A stretch of DNA of 64,000 nt, taken from contig JBDHJR010000004.1 in assembly GCA_039586815.1 (NCBI GenBank), positions 62,001-126,000 on the forward strand, in the 5' to 3' direction. The position numbers and the translations under genes were made by a program. Below the pieces are notes generated by a model. It did not search any database, was not told the origin of the DNA, and was given only the letters and a program-made list of their open reading frames with translations. Of this stretch, positions 47,009 to 55,187 are shown piece after piece. Source of the stretch: WVYX01 sp039586815. Its GTDB lineage: Bacteria > Gemmatimonadota > Gemmatimonadetes > Gemmatimonadales > GWC2-71-9. Numbering within the stretch: position 1 is the stretch's first letter; each line of letters begins with the position of its first letter.

Positions 47009-47801
47009 CGACGTCCAGGCCATGACGGCCGAGCTGGCGCGCGATCCGTCGAGCCTCGTCTTTCTGGAGCTGGGCGAGGCGCTGCGACGCGTGGGGCAGC
47101 TCGATGCGGCGAGCCGCGTTCTCGTCAACGGCCTGGAGCAGCATCCCGAGCTCGTCGAGGGCCGCGACCTGTACGCCCGCGTGCTGGTGGACAGCGGTGA
47201 CTATACGCGCGCCGCTCAGGTGTGGGCCACGGTGCTGGAATTGGAGTCGAGACATCTCGGCGCGCACAAGGGGCTCGGTTTCCTGAGCTTCCGCTCCGGT
47301 GATCTGGACAGCGCGATGGAGCATCTCGAGCTGGCTCTCGCAGCCGATCCGACCGACGAGAGCGTGGTTCGCGCGCTGCGCACGGTGCGCGATGCGGCAC
47401 AGGAGGCGCAGGCAGAGGCGGCGCCGCCGAGTTCGGGCGAAGACCCGCTGTTCGCCGGGCTGGAGGGCGCCGAGCAGGGATTGCTGCTGGTGGACGAACG
47501 CGGCCGGGTGCTGGGCGGGCGGTTGCTCGACGCCTCCGGCGGAGAGGTCTCGGAGATGGTGGCGGCGTACCTGGCGGGTGCCGCACAGGAGGCTGACCGT
47601 ACGGCCCGCATGCTCGGCCTGGGTGAGTGGCGCTGGATCGTGGCCGAGGGACCGGACGGAAACGTGTACGTGACGCCGCCTACGACCGAAACCCTGTTGC
47701 TCATCCTGCGCGACCAAAGCGTTCCGTCGGGCCGGCTCGCGATGCTGGCCGAGCGCGCGGGCGCGGTGGCACGAACCTGGCTCGAGGGGCAGCAGCTGTG
47801 A
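47001..47801 (+). CDS. TPR protein with C-terminal Roadblock/LC7-like domain
   Basis: The 266-residue protein starts at GTG 47001. Residues ~1-125 contain three or four TPR units (GQLDAASRVLVNGLEQHPEL, AHKGLGFLSFRSGDLDSAME). After a Glu/Ala linker, residues ~150-266 look like a Roadblock/LC7 fold: EQGLLLVDERGRVLGG opens it, and ILRDQSVPSGRLAMLAERAG closes it. It is the first of three such proteins before the GTPase gene. Roadblock proteins act as regulators or scaffolds of MglA-like GTPases. The fold assignment of the C-terminus is moderate. Confidence 0.72.
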   Translation: MASDVQAMTAELARDPSSLVFLELGEALRRVGQLDAASRVLVNGLEQHPELVEGRDLYARVLVDSGDYTRAAQVWATVLELESRHLGAHKGLGFLSFRSGDLDSAMEHLELALAADPTDESVVRALRTVRDAAQEAQAEAAPPSSGEDPLFAGLEGAEQGLLLVDERGRVLGGRLLDASGGEVSEMVAAYLAGAAQEADRTARMLGLGEWRWIVAEGPDGNVYVTPPTTETLLLILRDQSVPSGRLAMLAERAGAVARTWLEGQQL

Positions 47802-48148
47802 CGTCGCAGTTTCGGCGAACGCTCGACAACATCACCCGGGTGCGAGGCGTGCGCGGGGCCATGCTCGTGGCCGGTGACGACGGGCTGATCGTAGCCGAGT
47901 CGCTGATGGAGGGAGTGCGCGGCAACGCGGTGGCGGCACTGGCCGCCAGCCTGCACAAGCGCTTCCGCCAGGCGATGGATGCGGGGGCCGCGGGTGCGCC
48001 CCACTTCATGCATCTCCAGGGCGACGGCGGGACGCTCATAGTCGTACCGGCACCCGACGGCGTGCTGGTGGTGGCCGTCGGCGACCCCAACATGAACGTG
48101 GGGCTCGTGCGGCTGGAGATGCTGCGGGCAGCCGAGGGACTCGCATGA
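47798..48148 (+). CDS. Roadblock/LC7 (MglB-like) protein
   Basis: The 116-residue protein starts at GTG 47798, overlapping the previous stop as GTGA. It has the Roadblock features GAMLVAGDDGLIVAESL, the helix AVAALAASLHKRFRQAM and strands LIVVPAPDGVLVVAVGDPN. This length is close to that of MglB, the GTPase-activating protein of MglA. Its order, one gene before another Roadblock and then the GTPase, resembles mglBA loci. The GAP role is inference from the family. Confidence 0.83.
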   Translation: MTSQFRRTLDNITRVRGVRGAMLVAGDDGLIVAESLMEGVRGNAVAALAASLHKRFRQAMDAGAAGAPHFMHLQGDGGTLIVVPAPDGVLVVAVGDPNMNVGLVRLEMLRAAEGLA

Positions 48149-48615
48149 CGGATACGCGAGCGGTAGAAGCATGGACGCTCGCGCCGCTGCAGCACTTCGT
48201 GGCGGAGGCCGGTGCGCGGCTCACCCTGTTGATGACGCCGGCGGGCCAGGTGTTGGCGCAGCACGGGTTCACCCGCGCGGTGGACGTGATGTCGGCAGCG
48301 GCCCTGGGGGCGGCAATAGTGGCGTCGAGCGGCGAGCTCGCCTCCATGCTGCAGCAGCGGCAGTTCTCGGCGCTCAACCACCAGGGGTCTGAGCACGGCA
48401 TCTTCCTGGGGGCGTTCGACACCCCGCGCGGGCGGCTGCTCGCGCTGGTAGTTTACGGTCCGGACTCTTCGGTCGGATTGGTGCAGTTGTTCTTCGAGGA
48501 GCTCGCGATGCAGCTGGCAGCAGCGGCTCCCGCGAAAGAAGAGTCCAAGGCGGTGCTCGCCGCGGATTTCGAGCAGGAGCTCAACGAGAGTCTCGCGAAC
48601 CTTTTCGGGCAGTGA
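48145..48615 (+). CDS. Second Roadblock/LC7-like protein
   Basis: The 156-residue protein starts at ATG 48145 (ATGA overlap). LTLLMTPAGQVLAQHGF, the helix DVMSAAALGAAIVASSGEL and IFLGAFDTPRGRLLALVVYG fit the Roadblock/LC7 fold. A C-terminal helical extension of ~35 residues (ADFEQELNESLANLF) is not part of the domain and could bind a partner. It sits directly before the mglA-type gene, five bases away, so it may be the main partner of that GTPase. Confidence 0.72.
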   Translation: MTDTRAVEAWTLAPLQHFVAEAGARLTLLMTPAGQVLAQHGFTRAVDVMSAAALGAAIVASSGELASMLQQRQFSALNHQGSEHGIFLGAFDTPRGRLLALVVYGPDSSVGLVQLFFEELAMQLAAAAPAKEESKAVLAADFEQELNESLANLFGQ

Positions 48616-48619
48616 CGAC

Positions 48620-49219
48620 GTGTCTCTAGTCAACTTCACCACCCGCGAGATCACCTGCAAGATCGTCTACTACGGTCCGGGACGGTCGGGCAAGACCACG
48701 AACTTGCAGTACATCTACGGGCGCGTGCCTGACGATCGGCGCGGCCGCATGGTGTCGCTAGCCACCCAGACCGATCGCACCCTGTTCTTCGACTTCCTGC
48801 CGCTCGAGTTGGGCAGCATATCGGGGTTCACGACGCGGTTCCAGCTCTATACGGTGCCGGGACAGGTCTACTACAACGCCACCCGCAAGCTGGTGCTCCA
48901 GGGGGCGGACGGGGTGGTGTTCGTCGCGGACAGCCAGGCGAGGCAGCTCGAGGAGAACGTGGAGAGCCTGCAGAACCTGCAGGAGAACCTCCTTGCCCAG
49001 GGTGCCGACGCGCGCGGCATGCCGCTGGTGTTGCAGTACAACAAGCAGGATCTGCCGCAGGATCTCGTGCTCTCGCCAAAGGAGCTGGACGACGCGCTGA
49101 ACTTCTGGAGCGTGCCCAGCTTTTCGGCGGCGGCGCTCGCCGGCACGGGTGTCTTCGAGACGCTGAAGGCCGCCTCGGAGCAGGTGCTGCGCAAACTGAG
49201 TCAGGAGGAGCCGGTGTGA
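48620..49219 (+). CDS. mglA: MglA-type small Ras-like GTPase
   Basis: The 199-residue GTPase has the P-loop GPGRSGKTT (residues ~20-28), a switch region ending in the variant YTVPGQVYYN, and NKQD for guanine binding. The start GTG 48620 is six bases after the Roadblock stop. MglA sets front-rear polarity in Myxococcus and Thermus and acts on type IV pili or gliding machines. Here it is encoded inside the chemosensory run, just after three Roadblock proteins. The end overlaps the DnaA-like gene (GTGA). Confidence 0.93.
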   Translation: MSLVNFTTREITCKIVYYGPGRSGKTTNLQYIYGRVPDDRRGRMVSLATQTDRTLFFDFLPLELGSISGFTTRFQLYTVPGQVYYNATRKLVLQGADGVVFVADSQARQLEENVESLQNLQENLLAQGADARGMPLVLQYNKQDLPQDLVLSPKELDDALNFWSVPSFSAAALAGTGVFETLKAASEQVLRKLSQEEPV

Positions 49220-51204
49220 CCGAGGAGCTGAATCCCAAGTTCAGCTTCGAGACCCTCGTGGTCGGCGCCGCGAACCGGCTCGCGGTGACTGCGGCTCGGA
49301 CTGTAGCGGAGTCGCCGGGCGCTGCGTACAACCCGCTGTTCGTGTACAGCCCCACCGGGTTGGGCAAGACCCACCTCCTCATGGCGATTGGGCAGCTCGC
49401 CAAGCAGCTCGCTCCCGAGAGCCGCGTCGAGTACATCACGATCGACGAGTTCGTGGAGGCGCACCACGCCGCCGTGGCGGCGGGGCAGAGCGAGGCGCTG
49501 CGCAGCCGCTATGCGCAGATCGACATTCTCTTGGTGGACGACGTGCAGTTCCTGACGCACCGCCGCGAGATGCAGGCCGAGCTGCTGCGAATCGTTCAGG
49601 AGCTGCAGACCGCCGGGAAGCAGGTCGTGCTCACCAGCGACAGTCCTCCCTCCGAGATCGAAGATCTGGACGAGCGCCTGTTGTCGCGCTTCGATGCGGG
49701 CCTGCTGGTGGACATCGGCCCGCCCGACGCGGAGACGCGGCTCGCCATTCTGATGCGTCGCACGGAGGACCGCGGGGCGCAGTTTGGGGAAGGGGTGTTG
49801 GATGCAGTGGCTCGGTTCGAGGTGCCCAACGTGCGGGAGCTTCTCGGGCTGCTCAACAAGCTCGTGGCCTACCAGGCCGTGAGCGAGTCACCCATCACCC
49901 CGGCCGCCGCGCACGAGCTGCTCGCCGGGGAAGTGCGGACCCAGGCCCCGATGACGACCGGGCCGGCGCCGGCGCTCACCGCCATGGGTGAGCCGGTCGC
50001 GGAGCCCGAGGAGGAGCGACCCGACGAGTTCGCCGATTTCCTATCCGACGTGGCGCACACGGTGGAGGAGCAGGTGGAGGCGTGGCGCTCCAAGCTGGGC
50101 GAGGCGATCACGCGCTGGGAGGCGGAGGGATTCCGCACCGGACGCCTCGAACGGCTGTTGGATCAGGATGTGCCGGTCTCCCTAGACCGGGTGCTGAAGC
50201 AGTTCGAGAAGGACGTCGAGCAGCTCCGCTCCATGCAGGCCACGATGGCCAAGCTCGATCCCGAGCGCGCCGAGGACCCCGTGTTCAACGATCCGGACAG
50301 CCTGGACGAGGTTGACCACCTGGTGCAGACCGTGCTGCACGAGGTGGGACCGCCCCCGGGCCCGTCTGCCGCGTGGGAGCTGGCGTCATTCGTGGACGGC
50401 GAGGCCAACAAGGTCGCGCACAACTCGGCGCAGGAGGTGGTGACTCAGCCGGGCGTGCGCTACAACCCGCTGGTGCTTGCGGGACCCACCGGCGTGGGCA
50501 AGACGCATCTGCTGCACGCGATCGGCCACGAGCTCGCCGCCCGGCCCGAAGCCGTAGTCGCGTGCCTGTCGGCGCAGCAGCTCATCGACGAGCTGGTGCA
50601 GGCAATCGACGGCGAGCGCATCGATCTGTGGCGCACTCGCTATCGCCGCGCGACCGCGTTCCTGCTGGACGATGCGCACCTGCTCGCGGGCAAGGAGCGC
50701 ACCCAGGAGGAGGTGTTCCACCTCTTCAACGAGCTGTTCGACGCGCAGCGCCAGCTGGTGTTCACCACGGCCAAGGCACCGCGCGAAGTCGAGGGCCTGG
50801 ACGAGCGCCTGGTGTCGCGGTTGGAGGGCGGGCTGGTGGTCAACATGGAGAGTCCCGACCGTGAGCTCCGCCGCGCCATCGTGGTTCGCAAGCTCCAAGA
50901 GGACGTCGGTGCAGCGGATGACGAGTTGGCCGACTACCTGGCCGCGCGTCCCGCCGACTCGATTCGATCCGTGATCGGCCTGCTGCAGCGTGTCATGGTG
51001 GCGGCCGATGCTCAGGGAGCCGCTCCCAGCGCCGCCCTGGCGCGCGAGATGGTGGAAGGCGCAGCGCCGGCACGTCCTCGCGTGTCGGCTCCGGTGCGCA
51101 CGAGCGGCATCATGATCTCGCCTTCCGGCGGCGTGAAGAGCCGTGAGAAGATGGTCTGGTTCTGGCCCGACCCGGCCCAGCGCGTGATCGAGGAGATGAC
51201 CTAG
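49216..51204 (+). CDS. Double DnaA-type AAA+ ATPase lacking the DnaA DNA-binding domain
   Basis: The 662-residue protein carries two DnaA domain III-like AAA+ modules. Module 1 (~8-225) has NRLAVTAARTVAESPGAAYN, Walker A SPTGLGKTHLL (45-55), Walker B ILLVDDVQFL (104-113), sensor VLTSD and the arginine-finger-like LDERLLSRF. Module 2 (~390-605) repeats the layout, with AGPTGVGKTHLLHAIG (~421) and AFLLDDAHLL. A helical, acidic linker of ~165 residues lies between. The DnaA domain IV that binds DnaA boxes is absent, and a short tail ends MVWFWPDPAQRVIEEM. It is not a replication initiator by content. A signalling or assembly switch is likely; the role is unknown. Confidence 0.9.
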   Translation: MTEELNPKFSFETLVVGAANRLAVTAARTVAESPGAAYNPLFVYSPTGLGKTHLLMAIGQLAKQLAPESRVEYITIDEFVEAHHAAVAAGQSEALRSRYAQIDILLVDDVQFLTHRREMQAELLRIVQELQTAGKQVVLTSDSPPSEIEDLDERLLSRFDAGLLVDIGPPDAETRLAILMRRTEDRGAQFGEGVLDAVARFEVPNVRELLGLLNKLVAYQAVSESPITPAAAHELLAGEVRTQAPMTTGPAPALTAMGEPVAEPEEERPDEFADFLSDVAHTVEEQVEAWRSKLGEAITRWEAEGFRTGRLERLLDQDVPVSLDRVLKQFEKDVEQLRSMQATMAKLDPERAEDPVFNDPDSLDEVDHLVQTVLHEVGPPPGPSAAWELASFVDGEANKVAHNSAQEVVTQPGVRYNPLVLAGPTGVGKTHLLHAIGHELAARPEAVVACLSAQQLIDELVQAIDGERIDLWRTRYRRATAFLLDDAHLLAGKERTQEEVFHLFNELFDAQRQLVFTTAKAPREVEGLDERLVSRLEGGLVVNMESPDRELRRAIVVRKLQEDVGAADDELADYLAARPADSIRSVIGLLQRVMVAADAQGAAPSAALAREMVEGAAPARPRVSAPVRTSGIMISPSGGVKSREKMVWFWPDPAQRVIEEMT

Positions 51205-52820
51205 TGGCCATCAAGGGCAGCCTCAAGGAGGCGTCGCTCGCCGACGTGCTGCAGCTCCTGGCGCTCGGTCAGAAGACCGGCTGTCTCTCGGTCACCGACC
51301 GCACCAATCTGGGGCACATCTACTTCAACCGCGGACAGATCACCTACGCGTCGCTCGTGAACCGCCGCGACCGGATCGGTGACATCCTGGTCAAGAACGG
51401 CAAGATCACACAGGAGCAACTCCACGATGCCATCGATCAGCAGATTCGGCAGCGCGACAAGCGGGTCGGAGAGCTGCTGGTCGAGTCGGGCGCCATCGCG
51501 CGCGAGGAGCTGGAGCATTACATGCGGCTCCAGATCGAGGAGGCGGTCTTCTTCCTGTTCACCTGGACACGGGGTTCGTTCAACTTCGAGGCCGACGTCC
51601 ACCCAGAGGAGCAGGACTTCCTCGTGGCAATCAAGCCGGAGTCCCTGGTGTTGGAGGGGGCGCGCCGTGTGGATGAGTGGAGCCTCATCGAGAAGAAGAT
51701 CCCGTCGCTGGACATCATCTTCACGGTCGACCAGCGCCGCATTGCCGCCTCACAGGTGAGCCTCACCGAGCAGCAGCAGCGATTGGTGCCGCTGCTCGAC
51801 GGCTCCCGCGACTTCACCAGGCTCGTCGAGGACTCAGGGCTGGTGGAGTTCGATGTGGGCAAGGCGCTGTACGGGCTGATCACCGCGGGGTTCGTGCACC
51901 GCACTGGGCGGAGTGAGCCGCAGGCGGCCGACGTCGGCGACGCCCGCGTGGACGAGCATCGCAATCTCGGGGTCGCATTCTACAAGACGGGGATGTTGGA
52001 CGAGGCGACCCGCGAGTTCCGCCGGGTGGTGGACCTGCGGCCCTCCGACGGGAGTGCCTACTTCCACCTCGGGCTCATTGCGGTGAAGCAGGCCCACTGG
52101 CAGGAAGCTGCGGGGCATTTCAATCAGGCCGCCGAGCGGGGTGGCATGCGGCCTGCAGTGCTGCACAACCTGGCGCTGGCCTACGAGAAGGGCGGCCGTC
52201 TCGAAGAGGCTGAGGGCACGTATGCGGAGGCGGCGAGCAAGGCGCGCCGCGACACGCAAATCATGACGAGCTGGGGCATAGTCGCGTTGCAGCGCGGCGA
52301 CCACGAAGTCGCCGCCGGCCGACTCGATCGGGCGCGCGAGGTTGGGGGAGACGAGATCCCCAGCGCCATGTGGTTCTGGGCGCGCTCCCTCTCGGCGGCG
52401 GCGCTCGAGGAGGTCGAGGAGGCCGAGGCGCTGCTGCGCGAAGGTCTCGAGGCCCATCCCGAGAGCGTGGTGCTGCGCAATAACCGAGCGGTGCTGCAGG
52501 AGCTCCTGGGAGACCTCGATGGGGCCGAGGAGACGCTGCGCGCGGCGCTGTCCGAGGACCCCTCCGTGCCACAGCTCTCCAAGAACCTGGGTGATCTCCA
52601 CTATAGGGGAGGGCGCTACGACGAGGCCTGGGACGCCTACCAGCGCGCGGTCAAGCTGCAGCCCGAGCTGGGTGACGACGTCTACTTCAAGCTCGGCAAC
52701 ATCGCCTACAAGCGCCTCGACCGGGAATCGGCCGCCGAACTGTGGCGCAAGGCACTGGAGTTGAATCCCGGTCACGAGCTCGCCCGCACGAATCTCGACA
52801 CCGTGAGCGCCCTTACGTGA
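51204..52820 (+). CDS. Second DUF4388 (PATAN)-TPR protein
   Basis: The 538-residue protein starts at GTG 51204, one base into the previous stop. Its first ~180 residues mirror the protein at 45.9 kb: MAIKGSLKEASLADVLQLL, QKTGCLSV, GHIYFNRGQITYASL, then a shared block with RRVDEWSLIEKKIPS. A winged-helix-like segment (~190-235) follows. TPR repeats fill ~245-535 (NLGVAFYKTGMLDEATREF, AYFHLGLIAVKQAHWQEAAG). The two DUF4388 proteins flank the Roadblock/GTPase/ATPase block, which suggests they act with it. Confidence 0.86.
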   Translation: MAIKGSLKEASLADVLQLLALGQKTGCLSVTDRTNLGHIYFNRGQITYASLVNRRDRIGDILVKNGKITQEQLHDAIDQQIRQRDKRVGELLVESGAIAREELEHYMRLQIEEAVFFLFTWTRGSFNFEADVHPEEQDFLVAIKPESLVLEGARRVDEWSLIEKKIPSLDIIFTVDQRRIAASQVSLTEQQQRLVPLLDGSRDFTRLVEDSGLVEFDVGKALYGLITAGFVHRTGRSEPQAADVGDARVDEHRNLGVAFYKTGMLDEATREFRRVVDLRPSDGSAYFHLGLIAVKQAHWQEAAGHFNQAAERGGMRPAVLHNLALAYEKGGRLEEAEGTYAEAASKARRDTQIMTSWGIVALQRGDHEVAAGRLDRAREVGGDEIPSAMWFWARSLSAAALEEVEEAEALLREGLEAHPESVVLRNNRAVLQELLGDLDGAEETLRAALSEDPSVPQLSKNLGDLHYRGGRYDEAWDAYQRAVKLQPELGDDVYFKLGNIAYKRLDRESAAELWRKALELNPGHELARTNLDTVSALT

Positions 52821-53632
52821 AGTCCACCGAGCGCGATCCCGCGCTGGTCGCGTTACTCGGGAAGATCGGCGAGGTACGTGGCTTCTGCGGCAACGCGTAC
52901 AAAGAAGGATGTCTTCGCCGGCGCATCGCCGTGCGGATGCGTGCGCGGGGGGTGCACACCTACGAGCAGTACGCTCAGGTGCTCGACGGCGACACGGACG
53001 AATACGACCGCCTGCTCGACACCATTACCATCAATGTCACCAAGTTCTATCGCAACCGGGACACGTGGCAGCGGATCGCGGATGCGGTGCTACCCGAGCT
53101 GTGGCAGGCACGTGAGGGCCGGGTGCGCTGCTGGTCGGCCGGCTGCGCGTCGGGCGAGGAGCCCTACACCCTGGCCGTCCTGTTCCTGGAGCTGGAGCGC
53201 TCGTTTCCGGGTGTACCGGGCGGGCGCAGCCGCATCGACGCGACCGACCTCGACCGCAAGAGCCTCGCGCACGCGGAAGAGGGTGTCTACCGGCCGGCGG
53301 CATTCGACGAGATGCCGCCGGCGCTGGTGTCGCGCTACGTGCTGGGCGACGACTCTCGTCAGTTGGCGCCCGAGGTCAAGGGTATGGTGCGCTTCCACCA
53401 GCACGACCTCTTGCGCGATGCGCCGCCTCATCCTCCATACGACCTCATCATGTGTCGCAACGTGGTGATCTACTTCGACCGCTCCACGCAGGAGCGGCTC
53501 TTCCGCGGCTTCGTGGATGCGCTGCGGCCGGGCGGGTACTTCGTGCTGGGCAAGGTCGAGACACTGGTGGGTGAAGTGCGCCAGGAGCTCGAGCTCGTGG
53601 ACGCCAGAGAGCGCATCTACCGACTGCCATGA
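52817..53632 (+). CDS. cheR: Chemoreceptor methyltransferase CheR
   Basis: The 271-residue enzyme methylates glutamates on chemoreceptors with SAM. The start GTG 52817 overlaps the previous stop (GTGA). The N-terminal helical domain and ITINVTKFYRNRDTW lead into the SAM-binding CWSAGCASGEEPYTLA and DLIMCRNVVIYF. There is no TPR or pentapeptide-binding tail. The presence of cheR with cheB and cheD implies that methyl-accepting receptors exist elsewhere in the genome. Confidence 0.94.
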   Translation: MKSTERDPALVALLGKIGEVRGFCGNAYKEGCLRRRIAVRMRARGVHTYEQYAQVLDGDTDEYDRLLDTITINVTKFYRNRDTWQRIADAVLPELWQAREGRVRCWSAGCASGEEPYTLAVLFLELERSFPGVPGGRSRIDATDLDRKSLAHAEEGVYRPAAFDEMPPALVSRYVLGDDSRQLAPEVKGMVRFHQHDLLRDAPPHPPYDLIMCRNVVIYFDRSTQERLFRGFVDALRPGGYFVLGKVETLVGEVRQELELVDARERIYRLP

Positions 53633-54123
53633 GGAACACGAACGACCAGACCGTCATCGGAATGGGCGAGTACGCCGTGATCGACGGCAGCGGCACGCTG
53701 ACGGCGCTCGGGCTCGGGAGCTGTGTTGCCGTGATCCTGCACGATCCCGACGGCCAGGTTGGAGCGATGGCCCATGTGCTGCTCCCGGCGCAGTCGCTCG
53801 CGCGACGGCGCAACAATCCCGCGCGCGCGGCCGACACCGCCGTACCGCTGCTGGTGGAGCAGATGAGGCAGCGGGGTGCGGTGCTGGAGCGGACGCGGGC
53901 CCGTCTCGTGGGAGGCAGCACGATGTTCGGCGACCTGCTGCCCACCGGGAGCGTGCACATCGGTGAGCGCAACGTGCTGGCGTGCCGCACGGCACTGCGG
54001 CAGGCTGGGGTTCCCATCGTAGCCGAGGCGGTGGGTGGGCGCGCGGGGCGCTCGGTCTTCTTCGACGTGGGGGAGGGGAAGGTCAGAGTGCGGGTGGTGG
54101 GCAAGGTGGAGATCGAGCTGTGA
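53629..54123 (+). CDS. cheD: Chemoreceptor glutamine deamidase CheD
   Basis: The 164-residue enzyme converts glutamines on receptors to glutamates and also binds CheC. The catalytic cysteine is C32 in GLGSCVAVIL, the histidine is H49 in GAMAHVLLP, and the Thr of the triad lies in AADTAVPLL. Its start overlaps the cheR stop and its end overlaps cheB, so the three adaptation enzymes are expressed together. With CheC in the same run, the CheC-CheD feedback pair is complete. Confidence 0.94.
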   Translation: MRNTNDQTVIGMGEYAVIDGSGTLTALGLGSCVAVILHDPDGQVGAMAHVLLPAQSLARRRNNPARAADTAVPLLVEQMRQRGAVLERTRARLVGGSTMFGDLLPTGSVHIGERNVLACRTALRQAGVPIVAEAVGGRAGRSVFFDVGEGKVRVRVVGKVEIEL

Positions 54124-55187
54124 GCCGAGTGGCGTCGGTACTGGTGGCAGACGACAGCGCTTTCATGCGGCGTGTCCTGTCGGACGTGATCGACGCCTCT
54201 GACCGGTATCGCGTCGTGGCGATCGCGCGCGACGGGCTCGACGCCGCAGAGAAGGTGCACCGCTTCGAGCCAGACGTCGTGACGATGGACATCGAGATGC
54301 CGCGGCTCGACGGGCTCGGCGCCATCGGCTACATCATGAGCGAGTCGCCACGACCGATCGTCGTGGTCAGCGCCTATGCCGGACCCGGCACGGAAGCGGC
54401 GATTCGCGCACTCGAGCTCGGCGCGGTGGAGGTGGTCGCGAAGCCGCGGGGCTCGGATCGCGAGGCGTTGGAGGCCCTGGGGCCGTCGCTCCTGGCGGCG
54501 CTGGACGCGGCGATGGCGGCGGAGTTGGATCGCGTGCCAATCCTGGCCCGCGCGCCGGTTCCCGTGGTGGTGCCGCCCCCGGTAGCGTGGGTGAAGGGGA
54601 GGGCGCGGTACGCCATTGCCATTGCCGCGAGCACTGGCGGTCCGAGGGCGCTGGCAGAGGTGATCCCGCGACTGCAGGCGGGCAGCGACGCGGCGGTGCT
54701 CGTGGTGCAGCACATGCCGGCAAACTTCACGCGGAGCCTGGCGGAGCGTCTCAATGCGTCGAGTATGGTACGAGTGGTAGAGGCGGACGACGGCGCGCCG
54801 CTGCTGGCGGACACGGCCTACGTAGCTCCCGGGGATTATCACATGCGCGTCGAGTCGGGCGTGGACGGCCCCCAGCTGCAGTTGCGCCAGGACGAGCCCG
54901 TTTGGGGGGTGCGGCCGGCCGCGGATCCCCTGTTCAGGTCGGTAGCCCGGCTGTTCGGGGCGCAGTCGCTCGGCGTGGTGCTGACGGGAATGGGGCGCGA
55001 CGGTGCAGAGGGATTGAGGGCAATCCGCGACGCCGGTGGCTTCGGGATGGCGCAGGACGAGGCGTCGGCGGTGATCTATGGGATGCCGCAAGCCGCGGTT
55101 GCCGCGGGAGGAGCCGAAGAGGTGGTGCCGCTCGACGCTATCGCATCACGCATCGAGGCGCGGCTCGAGGGGCGCGTAGGGGCATGA
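54120..55187 (+). CDS. cheB: Chemoreceptor methylesterase/response regulator CheB
   Basis: The 355-residue protein has an N-terminal receiver with VADDSAFMRRVL and phosphoacceptor D57 (TMDIEMPRLDG). A Pro/Val linker (~145-160) leads to the esterase, whose triad is S171 (AASTGGPRA), H198 (VVQHMPANFT) and D294 (GMGRDGAEG). It removes methyl groups from receptors when phosphorylated by CheA. The start GTG 54120 overlaps the cheD stop, and the end overlaps the next cheW. Confidence 0.95.
   Translation: MSRVASVLVADDSAFMRRVLSDVIDASDRYRVVAIARDGLDAAEKVHRFEPDVVTMDIEMPRLDGLGAIGYIMSESPRPIVVVSAYAGPGTEAAIRALELGAVEVVAKPRGSDREALEALGPSLLAALDAAMAAELDRVPILARAPVPVVVPPPVAWVKGRARYAIAIAASTGGPRALAEVIPRLQAGSDAAVLVVQHMPANFTRSLAERLNASSMVRVVEADDGAPLLADTAYVAPGDYHMRVESGVDGPQLQLRQDEPVWGVRPAADPLFRSVARLFGAQSLGVVLTGMGRDGAEGLRAIRDAGGFGMAQDEASAVIYGMPQAAVAAGGAEEVVPLDAIASRIEARLEGRVGA

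Noticed and set aside
49216..51204. The double ATPase as the replication initiator DnaA, marking the origin
   Set aside because: Domain IV is missing, there are two AAA+ modules, no dnaN or gyrB is nearby, and I saw no cluster of DnaA boxes.
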